Of a stretch of DNA of 64,000 bases, positions 1 through 12,513 are shown piece by piece. Every line of letters begins with the position of its first letter. Positions within the stretch are counted from its first letter, which is position 1. The DNA is taken from the NCBI GenBank assembly GCA_022606425.2, contig JAHDVF020000754.1, positions 372,001-436,000 on the forward strand. The letters are read 5' to 3'. The notes under the pieces were generated by a model. The model searched no databases and had not been told where the DNA came from. It saw nothing but the letters and a program-made list of their open reading frames with translations. Made by a program: the position numbers and the translations under genes. The DNA comes from Lepidostoma basale. Taxonomy: Eukaryota > Arthropoda > Insecta > Trichoptera > Lepidostomatidae.

Positions 1-600
1 GTGGAGCAGTTGTCAAGAAAAAAAATCCAGACTAGAAAACCTTCGAGAATGGTTTAGTTGCAGCACAAAATCCCCGTTTATAGCTGCTGTATCAAAATTA
101 AAAATAGTCATGATGTTGTCCAAACTCTGATAGGAGAGGAACAAAAACTAGAAAAAGAATTGTTGATAATTTTTACAAAAAAAAAACATCCTAAAGATTA
201 TTTTTGAATCTACAATCTAAAAATAAGATTGAAAAGATTGCTTGTAATACAAAGGATTCCAGGTGATGGTCAAGATAGAACTCATATCATCTGGACTAGA
301 ACAATCTTTCTGTCCCTTCACCCAGATAATGATGATTTGTTTCCAAAGAAATATTTATTATATAAAAATTGTTGTGGGTAGTCAAATATGACTTATGATA
401 TTGGTGGGTATCGTGGTGGAAAGGGTTTGCTGAACTATTGTATGACTAATAACAAGAGGTTGAAGCGTTTAAATATTAAAATACTGGATTAATGCTGTCC
501 AAATGAAACTTTTTAATGGTAAGAAAGAGTCAGTCATTATTGTTATTTTCTTAACTGCAGCTGGTGGTACAAGAGATAGATAGATAATAAAAATTAATAC
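1..600. other. intronic sequence at the left edge
   Basis: This stretch lies 3' (on the minus strand) of the last visible importin-11 exon. It is AT-rich with A-runs near 171-187. I find no further importin-11 exon here, so the next exon should lie outside the window. Confidence 0.6.
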
Positions 601-3600
601 CTTAACCAACTGCACAAGGGTGGAGACTATGGCACAGCGCAGCATGTTGTGTTGATCAGCATGTTCCCACAATAACGGCAAATAACGGAGCAAATCCTCC
701 GCATGCTGCGAAACCGCTTCCCCATTTCTCTCAGCAATGAAGGACAGTATGGTCAGAACATGCATCTGTAAACAAGACCTCCATTGTACCAAATAGAAGA
801 TGCATGGGACACAGAAGAATATCATGACTGGGAATCATCATACAACGGAGTGGGTTGCTGACTATGGGCAGCCACAACAACTCATACTTCAAGGAACAGG
901 AGTAGAATGTATAATAGCAAGTGGGAGAAAACATCCAGTTATGGATGTGCACCAAAAGAAGAAGAAACTAATTATTATATTATTATGAATTCATATACAA
1001 TTAATTTAAAAAATTACTTTGCTGTCACATTCATCCGCCTCCTTGAGGAGATCAAACAACAATGAAAAGGCGGGCTGCAGAAATGGGGTGAACTGCTCAG
1101 CACTGAAGTTGAAGTCGTCTATGGTCAGATTGAGGGCATCACACGCAGCAAGCCGCACGGCCGTGTCCTCATTCGGAGCCAGCAGTTCCAGCAGTGCCTG
1201 GTACAAGGTCGGCCGGAGGACACTTGATACCTTCACACCGGACCATTTGCCTGTATACATGACATATCATAGATTATTTCTTATAAATCATAACACTTTT
1301 AACGCTTAAGAATGTGTTACACGTGTAAGCTTAACTTAGAATGCTACTAGTCGAGACAACCAAGCATAACTCGGGTCATTGGAAATCGGAACGCATTTAT
1401 ATTCTTATATATTTAGTTTTATGTCAGTTGATATGTAATATTTGTGTGCATGACACTATGTATGAACGTTGAGGAGCGATTTAAGAAGTATTTTTATATT
1501 TGCGAAGTATGTCAGGAAAGAAAAGTGTGGCAGTCCATTCATTCTCCCTACCCCTTCGGGGAAACGGTGGATGGTTAGATATTTAGTTTGGTAACATGTA
1601 ATTGACCTTATTTTATTGTTTCCACGTGTTTTATTTAAGTACTTTAATCACTGTTTGTTACCCCCAAATAAATAAATAATAATAATTAGGCAAATTTGGT
1701 AGGCCATTTTCGTGAATAACTCATCTAAAGGCTGCTTTGTGTCAATGTTTTTAGCCATGAGAGCAGCTCTCAGATGGTTGTCACCACCAGCAATCAGATA
1801 ATAGTTGTTTATATTTTTTGTGATTAAAGGGCATGAAAAGATTAAATAATAGTTTATTTCTCATAATCATACTGATTTCTGACAAAATTATAATTAATCA
1901 AAGAATCGCATTAATAATAATATGGGTAAATAAAAAATGTTTATACACACCTATTAACCATGCCACTCTCCTTCTAATGACTCTAAAATTATTATCCTTT
2001 ATTTTTAATTCCTGGACTAAGCTAGTCGTAAACCATTCATCAAAATCAATCTGAAAAAAAAATGTACAACTGAAATAACAATTTTTGAATTTCAAATCAT
2101 TTATTTAGCAAAATACAACTGACATTTTTTTATACACGACAATATAAAAATGGAATAAATACAAGACACCTACCTCGTCATAAAGGTCAAACGCGGCCAA
2201 ACCCACGGCATTGTAGACAGCATCTTTGCGCAGGATAGAGGTGAGGTCCTGCGGGTCGAGAGGCTGGCGTCGCACCAGCTGCAGCAGCCGCACCAGCTCA
2301 GGCGCTAGCACCGTGCGGAACTCGTGGAACAGCGTGAGGAATACTGACTCTGTACAGGGCTGAAACACCACATTCCAATAAATGTACATCTATTTCTGAG
2401 GCGGTACAACGGTACAATTATTTACTAGTTGCAAAACAAACATAAATCCCATTGTCTTACACCATACCATCGGTTGATTAATTTGAAAAACAAAAAAAGG
2501 ACAAGATTCAAACCCAAAACCGTGTACAGTAAAAGTCCGTTAATTCGAACAACGATAATTCGTAATTCGAAATTTTCATAATTTGCTCGGTCCAAAAATT
2601 GACTTTTCATAATAAATTCTACCGTTAATTCGAAATATCGCGTATTTCGTAATTCGTATTTTTTTTCGTCAAAATGTACGTACAATTCTAATAATTCAAA
2701 TGAGACATCACGTGAGAAAGAATCCGTTTCGAGCGCATAAATACATTAGTGCAAGTGAGATATCTATATATTACGTATTTCTCTTGAAAATATCACGTGG
2801 TAAAAAAGTGCAAAGCGATAAAATGAGAACACTATTTAAAAAGGATATCTTCATTACATATATTAGGTCCTTACATATGAAATTGGCGTTTTGTATGGGA
2901 GGAACATAAAGTTGATTTTTTTTAAATATAATATAATATATTTATTTAATCAAAGTATGTACCATTCTATCTATGCACTTTTGCCATCTCATAGGTAGTT
3001 CATCGATCCCTTTACTAAAAAAACCATTCGGACGGGAATCAATAAAATCTTTGACGTCGGTTTGGACTGCCCCATCGGAGTTGAATTTTTTCCCTTGCAA
3101 GAAGTTATCCAAATTTCGAAAAAAATAGTCATCTGTTGGGGCAAGGTCCGGAGAGTACGGTGGATGTCTTAGACATTCCAATTGAAGCTCTTCTAATTTG
3201 GTAGCCGTCTGTTGTGCAGTGTGGTCTAGCGTTATCATGAAGCAGCAGTGGCCTAGAGCGATTAACCAGCCTCGGTTGTTTAGCAGCTAGCTTTTCCATC
3301 ATGGTTTGCAGTTGCTGACAATAGACATCTGCCGTAATCGTCTGGCCAGATTTAAGAAAGCTGTAGTGAACGACACCAGCACTAGTCCACCAAACGCTCA
3401 CAAGTAACTTTTTTGGAGTCAATTTTCGCTTGGGGCATGGTTTGGCTGGTTCGGCAGGGTTCAGCCATTGCGATGAGCGCTTCCGATTATCATACAGGAT
3501 CCACTTTTCATCACAGGTAATGATTCGATTCAAAATCCCTTCATTATTGTGCCGGTTGAGTAATGCAACGCAGCAGTCAACGCGCGTTTGTTGATTTGCT

Positions 3601-6600
3601 TCACTCAATTCGTGAGGTACCCACCTTTCAAGCTTTTTCACCTTCCCAATTTGCTTCAAGTGGATTAAAACAGTTTTATCACTAACACCGCAGCCTGCAG
3701 CTAACTCGGACGTGGTTTGCGATGGATCCGCTTCCACAATAGCCTTCAATTCTTCATTATCAATTTTGGTCTCCGGCCGTCCACGGGGCTTGTTCTGCAG
3801 GTCGAAATTTCCAGAACGAAAACGTTGGAACCAAAAACGCACTGTGTTTTCTTTTGCGGCACCGTCCCCATACACATCATTAATGTGGTCTGGTGCAACG
3901 GTGGAACTCGTACTCGTAAATAATGCGATATTTCAAGTTTTCCATTTTGTAAACTGAGTGACGCAAAGAAAAAAAACAATTGAGGAAAAAACAAATGAAT
4001 TATAATTTTGGAAACACAAATACTTGAGTAAATAGCTGTATAAATTTGAATTTGGAATTCCTAGCCAAAGAGAAGATATTTGAGATCAAAGTTGCCAGTA
4101 CGGCAAAACGCCAATTTCATATGTAAGGACCTAATATATTCAGCATCTTTCGTGTATCCATAATTTCTTTTCTGTAAATTAGCAATATTTCTTTGACAAA
4201 GCTTTCGGAGAAATTCCAAACCTGGACAAAGTTTTTTTTGTTGATACATTACTTTAGAATGAGTACATAAAAGGAAGAAAATTAATAAACTTAAAGAATA
4301 AAATAAAACAAAAAACATAAAAACTATATAAATACGATCGCGAATGTCAAAAGCGTAATAAATCGAGTTGAAAACCGAATGTTAACGATAGGACAAAAAC
4401 GGCTAAAATTGAAAGATGTCGGCAAATCACCACGTTGGGGGCTGTCCGTTGACCAATCGCAACGTCGCTCGCTGACTAATCACGACGGAAATAATGTGTC
4501 AAGCGTGCGTATTTTGAATATTTGCGACATACATTGCGGAAAAAAAAAGTACTCAAATATATCGGGACTGAAATAATTACACGAAAATGGCGGGAAAACG
4601 TAAAATCCGGGTTTCACTGTATTAATTTTTATATAGTTTTTTTTTATTCGTATGAGATGCCTGTCTTAAGAGGATTCTTTTAACTAATAAAAAAAGTTGA
4701 TTTTAATTTCGAAGCGCCATTAGACCCACAAAAACGACATTATGCTATCCAAACACTATTGTTATTATTATTATGAACACTTGACATTCTTATTATTATT
4801 TTGACAGATCGAAGAAATGGCCGCGATGTTCCAAGTCGCAGCAGTTGGCGCAATTTTTTTTTTTTTTTGTGAACGTAATTCGTGATTTGAATTTTTTTGG
4901 GAAATCCAGTCCCTTAAATTTCGAATTATCGGACTTTTATTGTAGTCAATAGGATGGGGATGCTCACTATTACCTACGCCGTTTGACTGGTGAAGATTCC
5001 TAATGTATAAACTACGGTGAAATTTTTTTTCTCAAAATTAGCTGGCCAATTGCGCTTTCTTACTTTGACTTTCAATGACACTTAAGGAGTACTACAATCA
5101 TGCAAAATCCCATTCCGAAGTAAATTTGCCAAGTCGAGCCCTATCCGTGTTAGTGACCCTTTCTTAATTTTACTTAAGACGTATGCATCTGCTTTACATT
5201 CCTTTCTTATTCCTACGTTTGGCATTCTGTCATGCATAATATTTTTCTTAGTGATGTCATTTCTACGGCATATATTCTACTTTCACCCTTCTTTAGCCAC
5301 CTACAAGCTTCACTTATATAAAAAAAGGTTGGCACTAGAACTCCATGAATGAACAAATAATGAGCATTGACTCACTCGGAGGCTACACTTCCAGGTCCCG
5401 CAGGTCTCATCAGTGGCGAAGCTCTCGGGGTCGGCGTCCCACAGTGCCAAGTCATCGCTCGTCAGAAGGAAGAAGTGTGTGACCAGATGGCAACACATGT
5501 GTGTCACAGTTGGCCCAGTTAGGATACTCATTTTTGTTTCGTAAGCGCGCAAAGTTGCTAAAATAATATAATTATTTATTGTTTTTTTTTTAAATTATGT
5601 AAAATTTATTCTGTATTCGCCATCAATTTATGTTGTGGATTCAAATTTAAATAATGTTTTTAATCAATTTATCTTCTATATCTGAATTGTTTTTTTTTAT
5701 TTCAGAATACTGTTAAAATTCCTACACAGAGGAAGGGCTTCTGTGTCCCAAAACATGTTTGTGAAAAGTGAAAAAAAGTTTTGTGAAAATACAAAGTTTA
5801 AAAAAGTTATTCAAAGAATGTAAAACTTCATGTTAAATAATTAATACAAATGAAAACATCTGTTTTCTAAAAGTTGTATTATATTGTATGGGAATAACAT
5901 GTTTCGCCTTGCTAATTTATATGTGAGTATCAAGTGCGTTGTTCTTTATACGAGTATACCCAAATTAAAGGAACAGTATTAAATTGAAAATAATAATACA
6001 TCATAAAAAAGAATATAAATAAAATTATCTTGTATATAATCCATAAAACATGGTGTGAATTCTACGCGATATGTACAGAACTTACCCGGATCTTTTGTCT
6101 GTTGAACCATTTTGGCAGGCTTGTACTCAGCACACAGCAGAACGGTTTTCAGGAGGTTGAGACATTGAATGGTAAATCTCTCGTAGGCAAGATGAGCCCC
6201 CTGTTCGGTGAAGCAATAGAAGGCGGCAAACTCCAATGTGGGGCCCACCAGCGGGACATAGGACACGGGGTGCGTTAGCAGGGCGCCCAGAGCTACCTTG
6301 GTCAGGTGGATGATGAACTTCTCGCACAACTCCAGCAAATAGATGCCACGACCTTTCAATAATTTCCCTACACAAACAATCAATATTTGAGCAGTAATAT
6401 CGAGGCCAAAAACATATTTTCTCAAACAATATAGTCAGAAAATGCATTTTCTCAAATTATTTTATAACTAATGTAAGTATTGATTGATAATATAATGGCC
6501 TTGTTTAAATGACATCAGAATATATAGACAGTCTGTAGGTAAATAAATGGATGCATAAAACCATTGCCACATGAGGTGATTCATTATTTAGTATAAATCA

Positions 6601-9600
6601 TACAAACTAACAAATATTTTAAACACAAATAATGCATTTCATTAATATTTTAGTCATCTAATGATAATCATTACAAACCTCTTCTGGCCTGAATTAAGGT
6701 TATCAAATACATAAAAATATTTACTAAAATACTGCTTTTTGTTTATCATTTTTTTTTATGGGCTGCCTTTATTTTACGATTTCCAACAAGTGCTACATAT
6801 ACTTTCAACACATTTTTAAATATTACTTGGGGTTAAACCCCCGTCTTTATGGTGTATTAATGAAAAAAATGTATGAAAAAAAACACTTACTGCATTCTAA
6901 ACTAGTTTTGGCTCGATCAAAAACCACATTCAGAAATGCTATGGCATCCTGACTTTCATGAGGTTTTTTAAGACCAAAGACAGTCAATTTCCTCAATATT
7001 CTAAGAGAGTATAAAGCTTTTTCCAAATTTTCAGTAATCAATTCTGTGGTGGCTCCTTCTTGTATCTGCCTAAGGAAAGTCTGCGTGTGCTCATCCCAGA
7101 TACCCAAAATGTAGGAAAATACATTTGTTGTCAATTCCTGAAAACATTATTTATTATATCAGATAACAAATGTGAAATATGTTGTTTATAATCATATAAA
7201 TTGTACCATAATGTATAAATGTAAGACAGATGACTGCATCATGAATAAAATTAAAAAAGGATCCCTGAGATGGTTCGGACATATGGAACGAATGGATGAG
7301 AGTAGAATGGTTAAAAAGTTGTACACAAGCAGCATGAGTGGGAAAAGAAGCCGAGGACGACCGAGGAAAACATGGCATGACCAAATTAACCAATTACTAA
7401 AAGGCGGCCACATTCGAAGTCGGAATAATCGACGTGCGTGCATGGTGCGATGTATGAATGTGGAGGAAGCTCGAGAGGTGTGCCAGGACAGGCCAGTGTG
7501 GCGATCCATCCTCTCTGCCTACCCCTCCGGAGAAATGGTGTGATGGTTAGTTAGTTAGTTAGTTAGTTAAATTGTACCCTTTACAAAGGTGAACTAAAAC
7601 TAAACAAATAGTAAATTGTTACAAATAGTTATTTAAAAACAAGAATATAAAGAATTTAATATTACAAAATTGGTTTCATTCTATCCATGTGTCCAAACGA
7701 ATGAATGAAAAAAGAATGGTAAAAAAAATATTTTTTAACGATGTAAATGGAACCAGAAATAGAGGAAAACCGAGGAAGAGAGAGAGAAATCGACACGCAC
7801 GCATGACACGATGTATGAATGTTGAGGAAGCGAGAGAAATATGCCAGGAAAGAAAAGTGTGGCAGTCCATTCTTTCTGCCTACCCCTTTGGGAGACGGCC
7901 TGATGATTAGTTAGTTAGTTAGTTGAATTGGTTTCATAATAAAATGTATAAATAAATTTCAAGATGAATCTTGAATATCCTGCTTTTTTTAATTTGGCAA
8001 AATAATAAATAAATATTTCCAAACCTGAAACATGCGTTTATCTGTAGCCAGGCGCTTTGCCGCAAGAGTTTTAACAATATCGTGGAATATAAGAAGGGAA
8101 CGGTGCTGTTCCAATCTTACAGAACTTTTCATTTTTTCTAGAAGCGTAGGAACCAACTGAGGCCATTGACCGGGGCAGTCAAACCTGTAAAACACCGGCC
8201 ATAAAGCAGCCATCACAGAACCTTTGTCATTATAGAAAAGAGCTAGCAACATTACAATTTAGAGTTCAAAAAATAAACATTACACTTATTACACTCTGAA
8301 TTAAATAAAATAAAATCTTACAAATAAGTTTTACATAATTTTTCCATAATGCAAATTATCATTAATTTTATGTATTTTTCTCAAGACTTAAATGAACATT
8401 TATATGAGATAATCTAGTTTCTGTTTTGAATATTTGAAATAGAATATATTTCCTGGAAACTTGGAAATATTCATCTATATATGTATCCTCTAATACTGAC
8501 ATTTATTAAATCAGGGTAAGATACTCAACCGCCCTTAGCTGTGTGAAATCCTGCCGCCGGCACTACCTAGAAAATGGGGAGTACAACCATCTCCGAATCG
8601 TCAGTCAAAGAGGATATCAAGAGACATGGATATACCCAAGATACCAGGAAATATATTTTTCCAACCGTCATAATCTACGCACATATTTTAAAAAAAACAT
8701 TTACTTAAGTCAGAGATTTTAAAAAAGAGTATTGTACATATTTTAATCAGATCAAAATGTATATATATATATACAATCATTAGAACATTTAAAATTATTT
8801 TTATTACCTGGCAATTTTGGCAATTAGTACAGCTAACTGGGTCGCCACCTGGTTAGCGGGCTCATTAATCATGGAGGGAGTGAGCAGGCTGTCTCGCAAT
8901 CGCTGCTTCTCCTCTTCCGGGATCCCGTTGGGCGCATTCTTCCTCCAGTATCGGTCTACCCCGTTTTTGAAGCACATCACCGCCAGCCATCTTACATTGA
9001 TGTCCACAGAATAGTTAGAAAATATAGTCTAGAAAATATGTCAAAATCACAAATATTTATTGTGTTATACAAATCATACAAAAAAAAAACTAATTATAAT
9101 TAAATACCTAATAAACCTCCATAATATGACATTTGCCCGAATACCTAAAGAAATTTGTATCTTTAACCCTTTGGTTGCCGAAATCTGATATATTGGCTTT
9201 CGCTACACCAGCGAGAAGTGCTGAATAACGATTTATAAAAGAATCATATGGGTTTTAGACAGAGTATTAGGGAGTGACTCAGTGTTACATTTGTGTATAT
9301 TTTCAATTTTTAAAAAATGCATGTTTAGAATTAAAAGATTTCATTAAATGCAAAAGAAAAGTGTTGTTTTTTGTAGTTAATGGGCACAGCGTAAAAAAGA
9401 ACAGTGTTGTTTCAATCCACCTCGCAGGAGAAGCAACCATCTGGAGAACAGGTCTACAGCAAGGAAGACGAAGACACAACGACACATCCTTACTGGGACT
9501 GAATACAAATTTTAAAATTTCATTAATTGACAGAATAAGTATAAAAAAATTAAAAACACAACTAGAAATTATAGGAAAAGATAAAATTGTATGTGTAGCA

Positions 9601-9777
9601 TAAAAAAATTACTATAATATAAACAAAAAATAAACTCACCAAAAGTAAAGAATAAAATCCCGGTTCTGTTTCCCATTCTTGCAACTTTTTCTCGGCTGGT
9701 TTTAAGATTTCGACATCTTGATTGCATGCTCTGTGTAAAGTGTCGAGAACAAGGGCATATGCCGTATTCGGGTCCAT
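601..9777 (-). CDS. IPO11: importin-11, N-terminal two thirds (partial, 10 exons)
   Basis: Importin-11 is a karyopherin-beta that carries cargo such as ubiquitin-conjugating enzymes into the nucleus in a Ran-dependent way. Coding exons on the minus strand are 9777-9640, 9028-8808, 8184-8025, 7137-6891, 6367-6086, 5557-5376, 2359-2174, 2050-1951, 1250-1018 and 765-601. All have GT donors and AG acceptors, and phases are continuous over 638 codons. The start is the ATG at 9777, giving MDPNTAYALVLDTLHRA. Exon 1 holds the importin-beta N-terminal motif (PAEKKLQEWETEPGFYSLLL, residues 27-46). Exons 2-10 align in order with the vertebrate protein as I remember it, for example DINVRWLAV, KDAVYNAVGLAA and YLPLLWEHADQHNMLRCAI. 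The human protein is about 975 residues, so about a third lies beyond the left edge. The intron at 2360-5375 holds nested transposons, and others hold LINE fragments. Identity is very secure. Individual splice sites are read by eye. Confidence 0.95.
1480..1600 (+). mobile_element. LINE 3'-end fragment (TTAG-tail family)
   Basis: A short truncated copy in an importin-11 intron. It matches the 3' end of the copies at 7208-7569 and 7689-7917, with the recurring block from ATGAACGTTGAGGAG to CCCTTCGGGGAAACGG followed by GGTTAG. No coding capacity remains. Confidence 0.7.
2863..4134 (-). mobile_element. mariner transposon, near full length
   Basis: The terminal inverted repeats are near-identical: TTAGGTCCTTACATATGAAA at 2863 and its complement ending at 4134, extending to about 28 bp. 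TA duplications sit at 2861-2862 and 4135-4136. The 1,272 bp length is typical of mariner. It contains one broken transposase gene on the minus strand and is inserted inside another DNA transposon, within an importin-11 intron. Confidence 0.92.
2942..3945 (-). pseudogene. mariner transposase (SETMAR-like), frameshifted
   Basis: A DDD-type mariner transposase that would cut and paste its element at TA sites. The reading begins at an ATG at 3945 (MENLKYRIIYEYEFHR). It shifts frame near 3890, continues as a 248-residue stretch from INDVYGDGAAKENTVRFWFQ, and shifts again just after the HDNARPH box near 3230. All three catalytic boxes are visible: ITCDEKW, LLHDNARPH and PYSPDLAPTDDYFF, giving a D,D34D arrangement. 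The N-terminal HTH and the WVPHEL linker motif are also present. At least two frameshifts make it non-functional, but the few disruptions suggest a fairly recent insertion. Confidence 0.9.
7200..7569 (+). mobile_element. LINE 3' fragment with TTAG tail
   Basis: A 5'-truncated non-LTR retrotransposon in the importin-11 intron between exons 3 and 4. An open frame ending at 7543 encodes the typical C-terminal end of an insect LINE polyprotein: LRWFGHMERMDESRMVKKLY, then KRSRGRPRKTW and VWRSILSAYPSGE. The copy ends in about seven GTTA units at 7541-7569. It is one of the best preserved members of this family in the window. The clade is not assigned. Confidence 0.88.
7680..7920 (+). mobile_element. 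LINE 3' fragment with TTAG tail, second copy
   Basis: It is the same family as the copy just upstream, more diverged and with an internal deletion. The frame 7689-7910 reads NEKRMVKKIF, RNRGKPRKRE, CMNVEEAREICQERKVWQSI and SAYPFG, and the copy ends in TTAGTTAGTTAGTTAG. It lies in the same importin-11 intron. Confidence 0.85.
8520..8660 (+). repeat. diverged short repeat, hammerhead-family relative
   Basis: The stretch from about 8585 (ACAACCATCTCCGAATCGTC) to 8650 resembles 26385-26455, which carries a clearer CTGAAGA..GAAA core. The core is badly eroded here. It lies in an importin-11 intron. Confidence 0.4.
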
Positions 9778-10589
9778 GATTTAAATATATTTTAACCTGA
9801 AAACACGTCAACTCCGATAAACATACAGGAGCGACTTTTACATAATTTTTCATCCATAATTTTCCACCTGTCAATACAGCTATAAGTATGTGTATATATA
9901 CATAAATGCGTATTACGTAGCTGGGAAAATCTTTTAGTTATACATGAAAGTATGAGTGTCTAAAAGTGCTGTATAATACAATTTTTATATACGATTTGGC
10001 CAGTTTTGACAGTAAATAATTTATGTATGCCTCCATCATGTAAAGGTGAAATGTCAAATCAGTAAAATAACGATAAAATAATAACACGGCGTGTAGAAAA
10101 GCCGAAATATCAGATTTCTTCACACTATTTATCTTGTGTACATATGATTGATAAAATAAAGAAGTCAACATACGTAAATGCAGATAAAATTTAAATATAA
10201 ACACATGTGAAATCACTTTCAGAAATGGCCGAAAAATAAAAAATACATGTTTAATTTGAAAATGTAATTTGTATCGAAAAAGGCTAATTAGTGGGAAGAA
10301 ATTTTGTGTATTTTAACACTTACCGATAAAGGTTGTTCAAAAAACCGGGAAAAAACAACATTTTTAACACATTTTCACTCCTCAGTGCGGAATACCGAGA
10401 CAATAAAATTTCTGCTATACCGACGGACCAACGAATTCTTTTTTAGATGGCAGGCCCAACAATAAAAAAAAGTTATACTTCAAAGGGTACTTGCGTACAT
10501 TCTCTGACCAGTTTTCTAAAAATATCTGCCTAATTGTATTTTTGTTATAATATCTTAATTTTATTCTAGATCATGCTCTTGGTAAGTGG
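9778..10589. other. importin-11 upstream region
   Basis: This is AT-rich sequence directly 5' of the importin-11 start codon and should contain its promoter and 5' leader. I see no convincing TATA box or initiator and no coding signal. The facing gene (HACD3) starts 2.7 kb away. Confidence 0.4.
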
Positions 10590-10790
10590 AATACCATCTA
10601 ACTTTTCATCTTCTTGGCGGTCTTACTGGAATGCAATATCTCACGGGTATATTGTTAGGAACCACATGGAGAATTATGTCCCTAAGAGTCCTCTCTGCAT
10701 AGTTTGCAGTATCTACTCTTATCTCAAATATTCGACAAAGGCCTTTGGTCCTGACTGTGTCAGCTCTAGTTTTAATATTATATATCATTA
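10590..10790 (-). mobile_element. LINE RT C-terminal fragment
   Basis: Minus-strand reading gives RADTVRTKGLCRIFEIRV, closely similar to RADNVRTKGLLRTSEMKV in the larger LINE at 55222-56290. A short degraded fragment in the importin-11/HACD3 intergenic space. Confidence 0.7.
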
Positions 10791-12513
10791 CGGATCTGAC
10801 GCAAGTTTTGTAAATTTTGCTGTCTATGAATAAGTACTCGTATTATCGCCCATAATAAGTTATCCACTATAAAATAGATTTTTCTGAAGAACGAATTTTA
10901 CTTCTACTCACGATCTAGTAGATTTGCCGCCTACTTGATATTATGAGTGTGAAATTAACTAACAGGATCAAAAATTATTATGAATCGCCAATATTTAATA
11001 TTGTATAACGGTGAGCTACCACCTCCTACTCTATGAATTAAAATATGTACAATTAGTCAACGAACATCTTTCGAACTAAGAACACGTTTATTTAGTTATA
11101 TTCGGAAATATCTACCTTAAGTCTAGCTGTTGTGTCAAGGTACGGCTATACTGGAGTGCCAGAGTAGCAGTCAAGACACAAGTCGCTTTTGTTTACGCAC
11201 TGTGGCGCGAAGCGTATAGTGTGGCCGGTCCCATAGTATTCAAATAGAGGGGCCCAGCGCGGCACCGAGGGGCAGGCAGGGACCTCCCGCCCCTACTCCA
11301 GCTGGTAAATATCCGCAATTACTTATACTTACTTACTTATCAGCTGTCTCTTGTCCATTGATGAACATAGGCCACTCTCCCAAAGCACGCCACTGGACCC
11401 TATCCATCGTCACCCTCACCAACACGTTCATTTACGCCATACGTTGGTTCGCCAGGTGTTCATCTTGACTCCTACTCTGGCACTTCGATGTGATCATACC
11501 CTCGGCGGTTTATCTAATTATGTCTTGTATATTGTCTTTTCGGGAGTACCAACCAGAAGGCTATTGCTCCCTCAACCGGTACATTTTTCAAAAAAATTTC
11601 TGGTAAATAAATCTCTGCTGGTAAATTTAAATTAAATCACATTAAAATATATACATATTTTTATCACTATGATGGAGGAATTCTCTTAAATAAAAAAAAT
11701 ATTTAAATAGTAAAAATACCTTAGTATATAGGTAATACACGTAGGTTCGTAAAAAGGGTTGATAGTGGGCAATTAGGATTAGTAGGTACTATGCATCCGA
11801 TCTTAAAAAAATAAGTTCACTACATTTTTCTGCTTTATTTAATTTTAAAATGTAAATTTCCAGGGGGGGCTTGTGTAATTTTGTGTCTGAAAGGGGGGCC
11901 ATGGGTCAATTAAGTTTGGGCTACACTGGGTTATAGCATATTTTTATTCTAGTTGAATATTTCTTTCTATAGGCAGACGATGAGGAGGATGTAGATTGCA
12001 TTGTATTGTAGCGTTAAATAAAATGTAAGGGTAAGTATTGAATTATGATTTTTTTAAAAGCATACTTCATTTTTAAAATTTACATCAAATAGCGTCCAAC
12101 ATCCGGTTATCGTTATAAATACATAATAACATATTCATTCATTTCTCTAACTAGAATCACGCAACATCAAACTGATGATGGTATCTACTTATATTTGGAA
12201 AAAAATATTTTGAGACGATTTTTTTAGTTACCACCACACTCAATACTGCATTTCGCTGGAAATTTTGCAGATACCTAAATGATTTGAGTTCGTTATTAAT
12301 GATTACAAAAATAATCAGCAATATTATTATATTTATCCGATAAGGGACATTACGTAATATTCTCGGTGTACGTATATATTTTTATACCGATACTTAATAT
12401 TGCGACCGGCATAATATTTCGTAAATATTGACAGATTTTTATATTAAACTTGATTTTCTTCATAGATTCCTTTGCTTCTAATGTGCCAGTATTTTTATTG
12501 ATTTTGTGTAATC
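10791..12513. other. intergenic region upstream of HACD3
   Basis: Mostly AT-rich. A GC-richer patch at about 11130-11300 and a LINE-like piece at about 11325-11490 stand out. The two carry an inverted 24-nt match (GAGTGCCAGAGTAG.. at 11154 and its complement near 11462). The HACD3 promoter should lie at its right end, but no core element is convincing. Confidence 0.4.

Larger units (their letters stand above)
2527..4942. mobile_element. Tc1/mariner- or pogo-like DNA element, interrupted by a nested mariner
   Basis: The ends are inverted: CAGTAAAAGTCCGTTAATTC at 2527 and, on the other strand from 4942, CAATAAAAGTCCGATAATTC. TA dinucleotides flank both sides (2525-2526 and 4943-4944), as expected of a TA-target duplication. 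The mariner at 2863-4134 splits the element. Removing it leaves about 1.1 kb, too short for a full transposase, and I recognise no intact transposase in it. It is probably a non-autonomous relic. The CAGT..TTCGAA type of end recalls pogo/Tigger elements, but the clade is an inference. Confidence 0.75.

Noticed and set aside
5720..5910. Possible further hammerhead copies in the importin-11 intron
   Set aside because: AAAACATGTTTG and TTTCGCCTTG pieces are present, but neither a CTGANGA box nor a paired stem II remains.
7541..7569. TTAG arrays as telomere-like repeats
   Set aside because: The unit is four bases, not TTAGG, and every array sits at a LINE 3' end.
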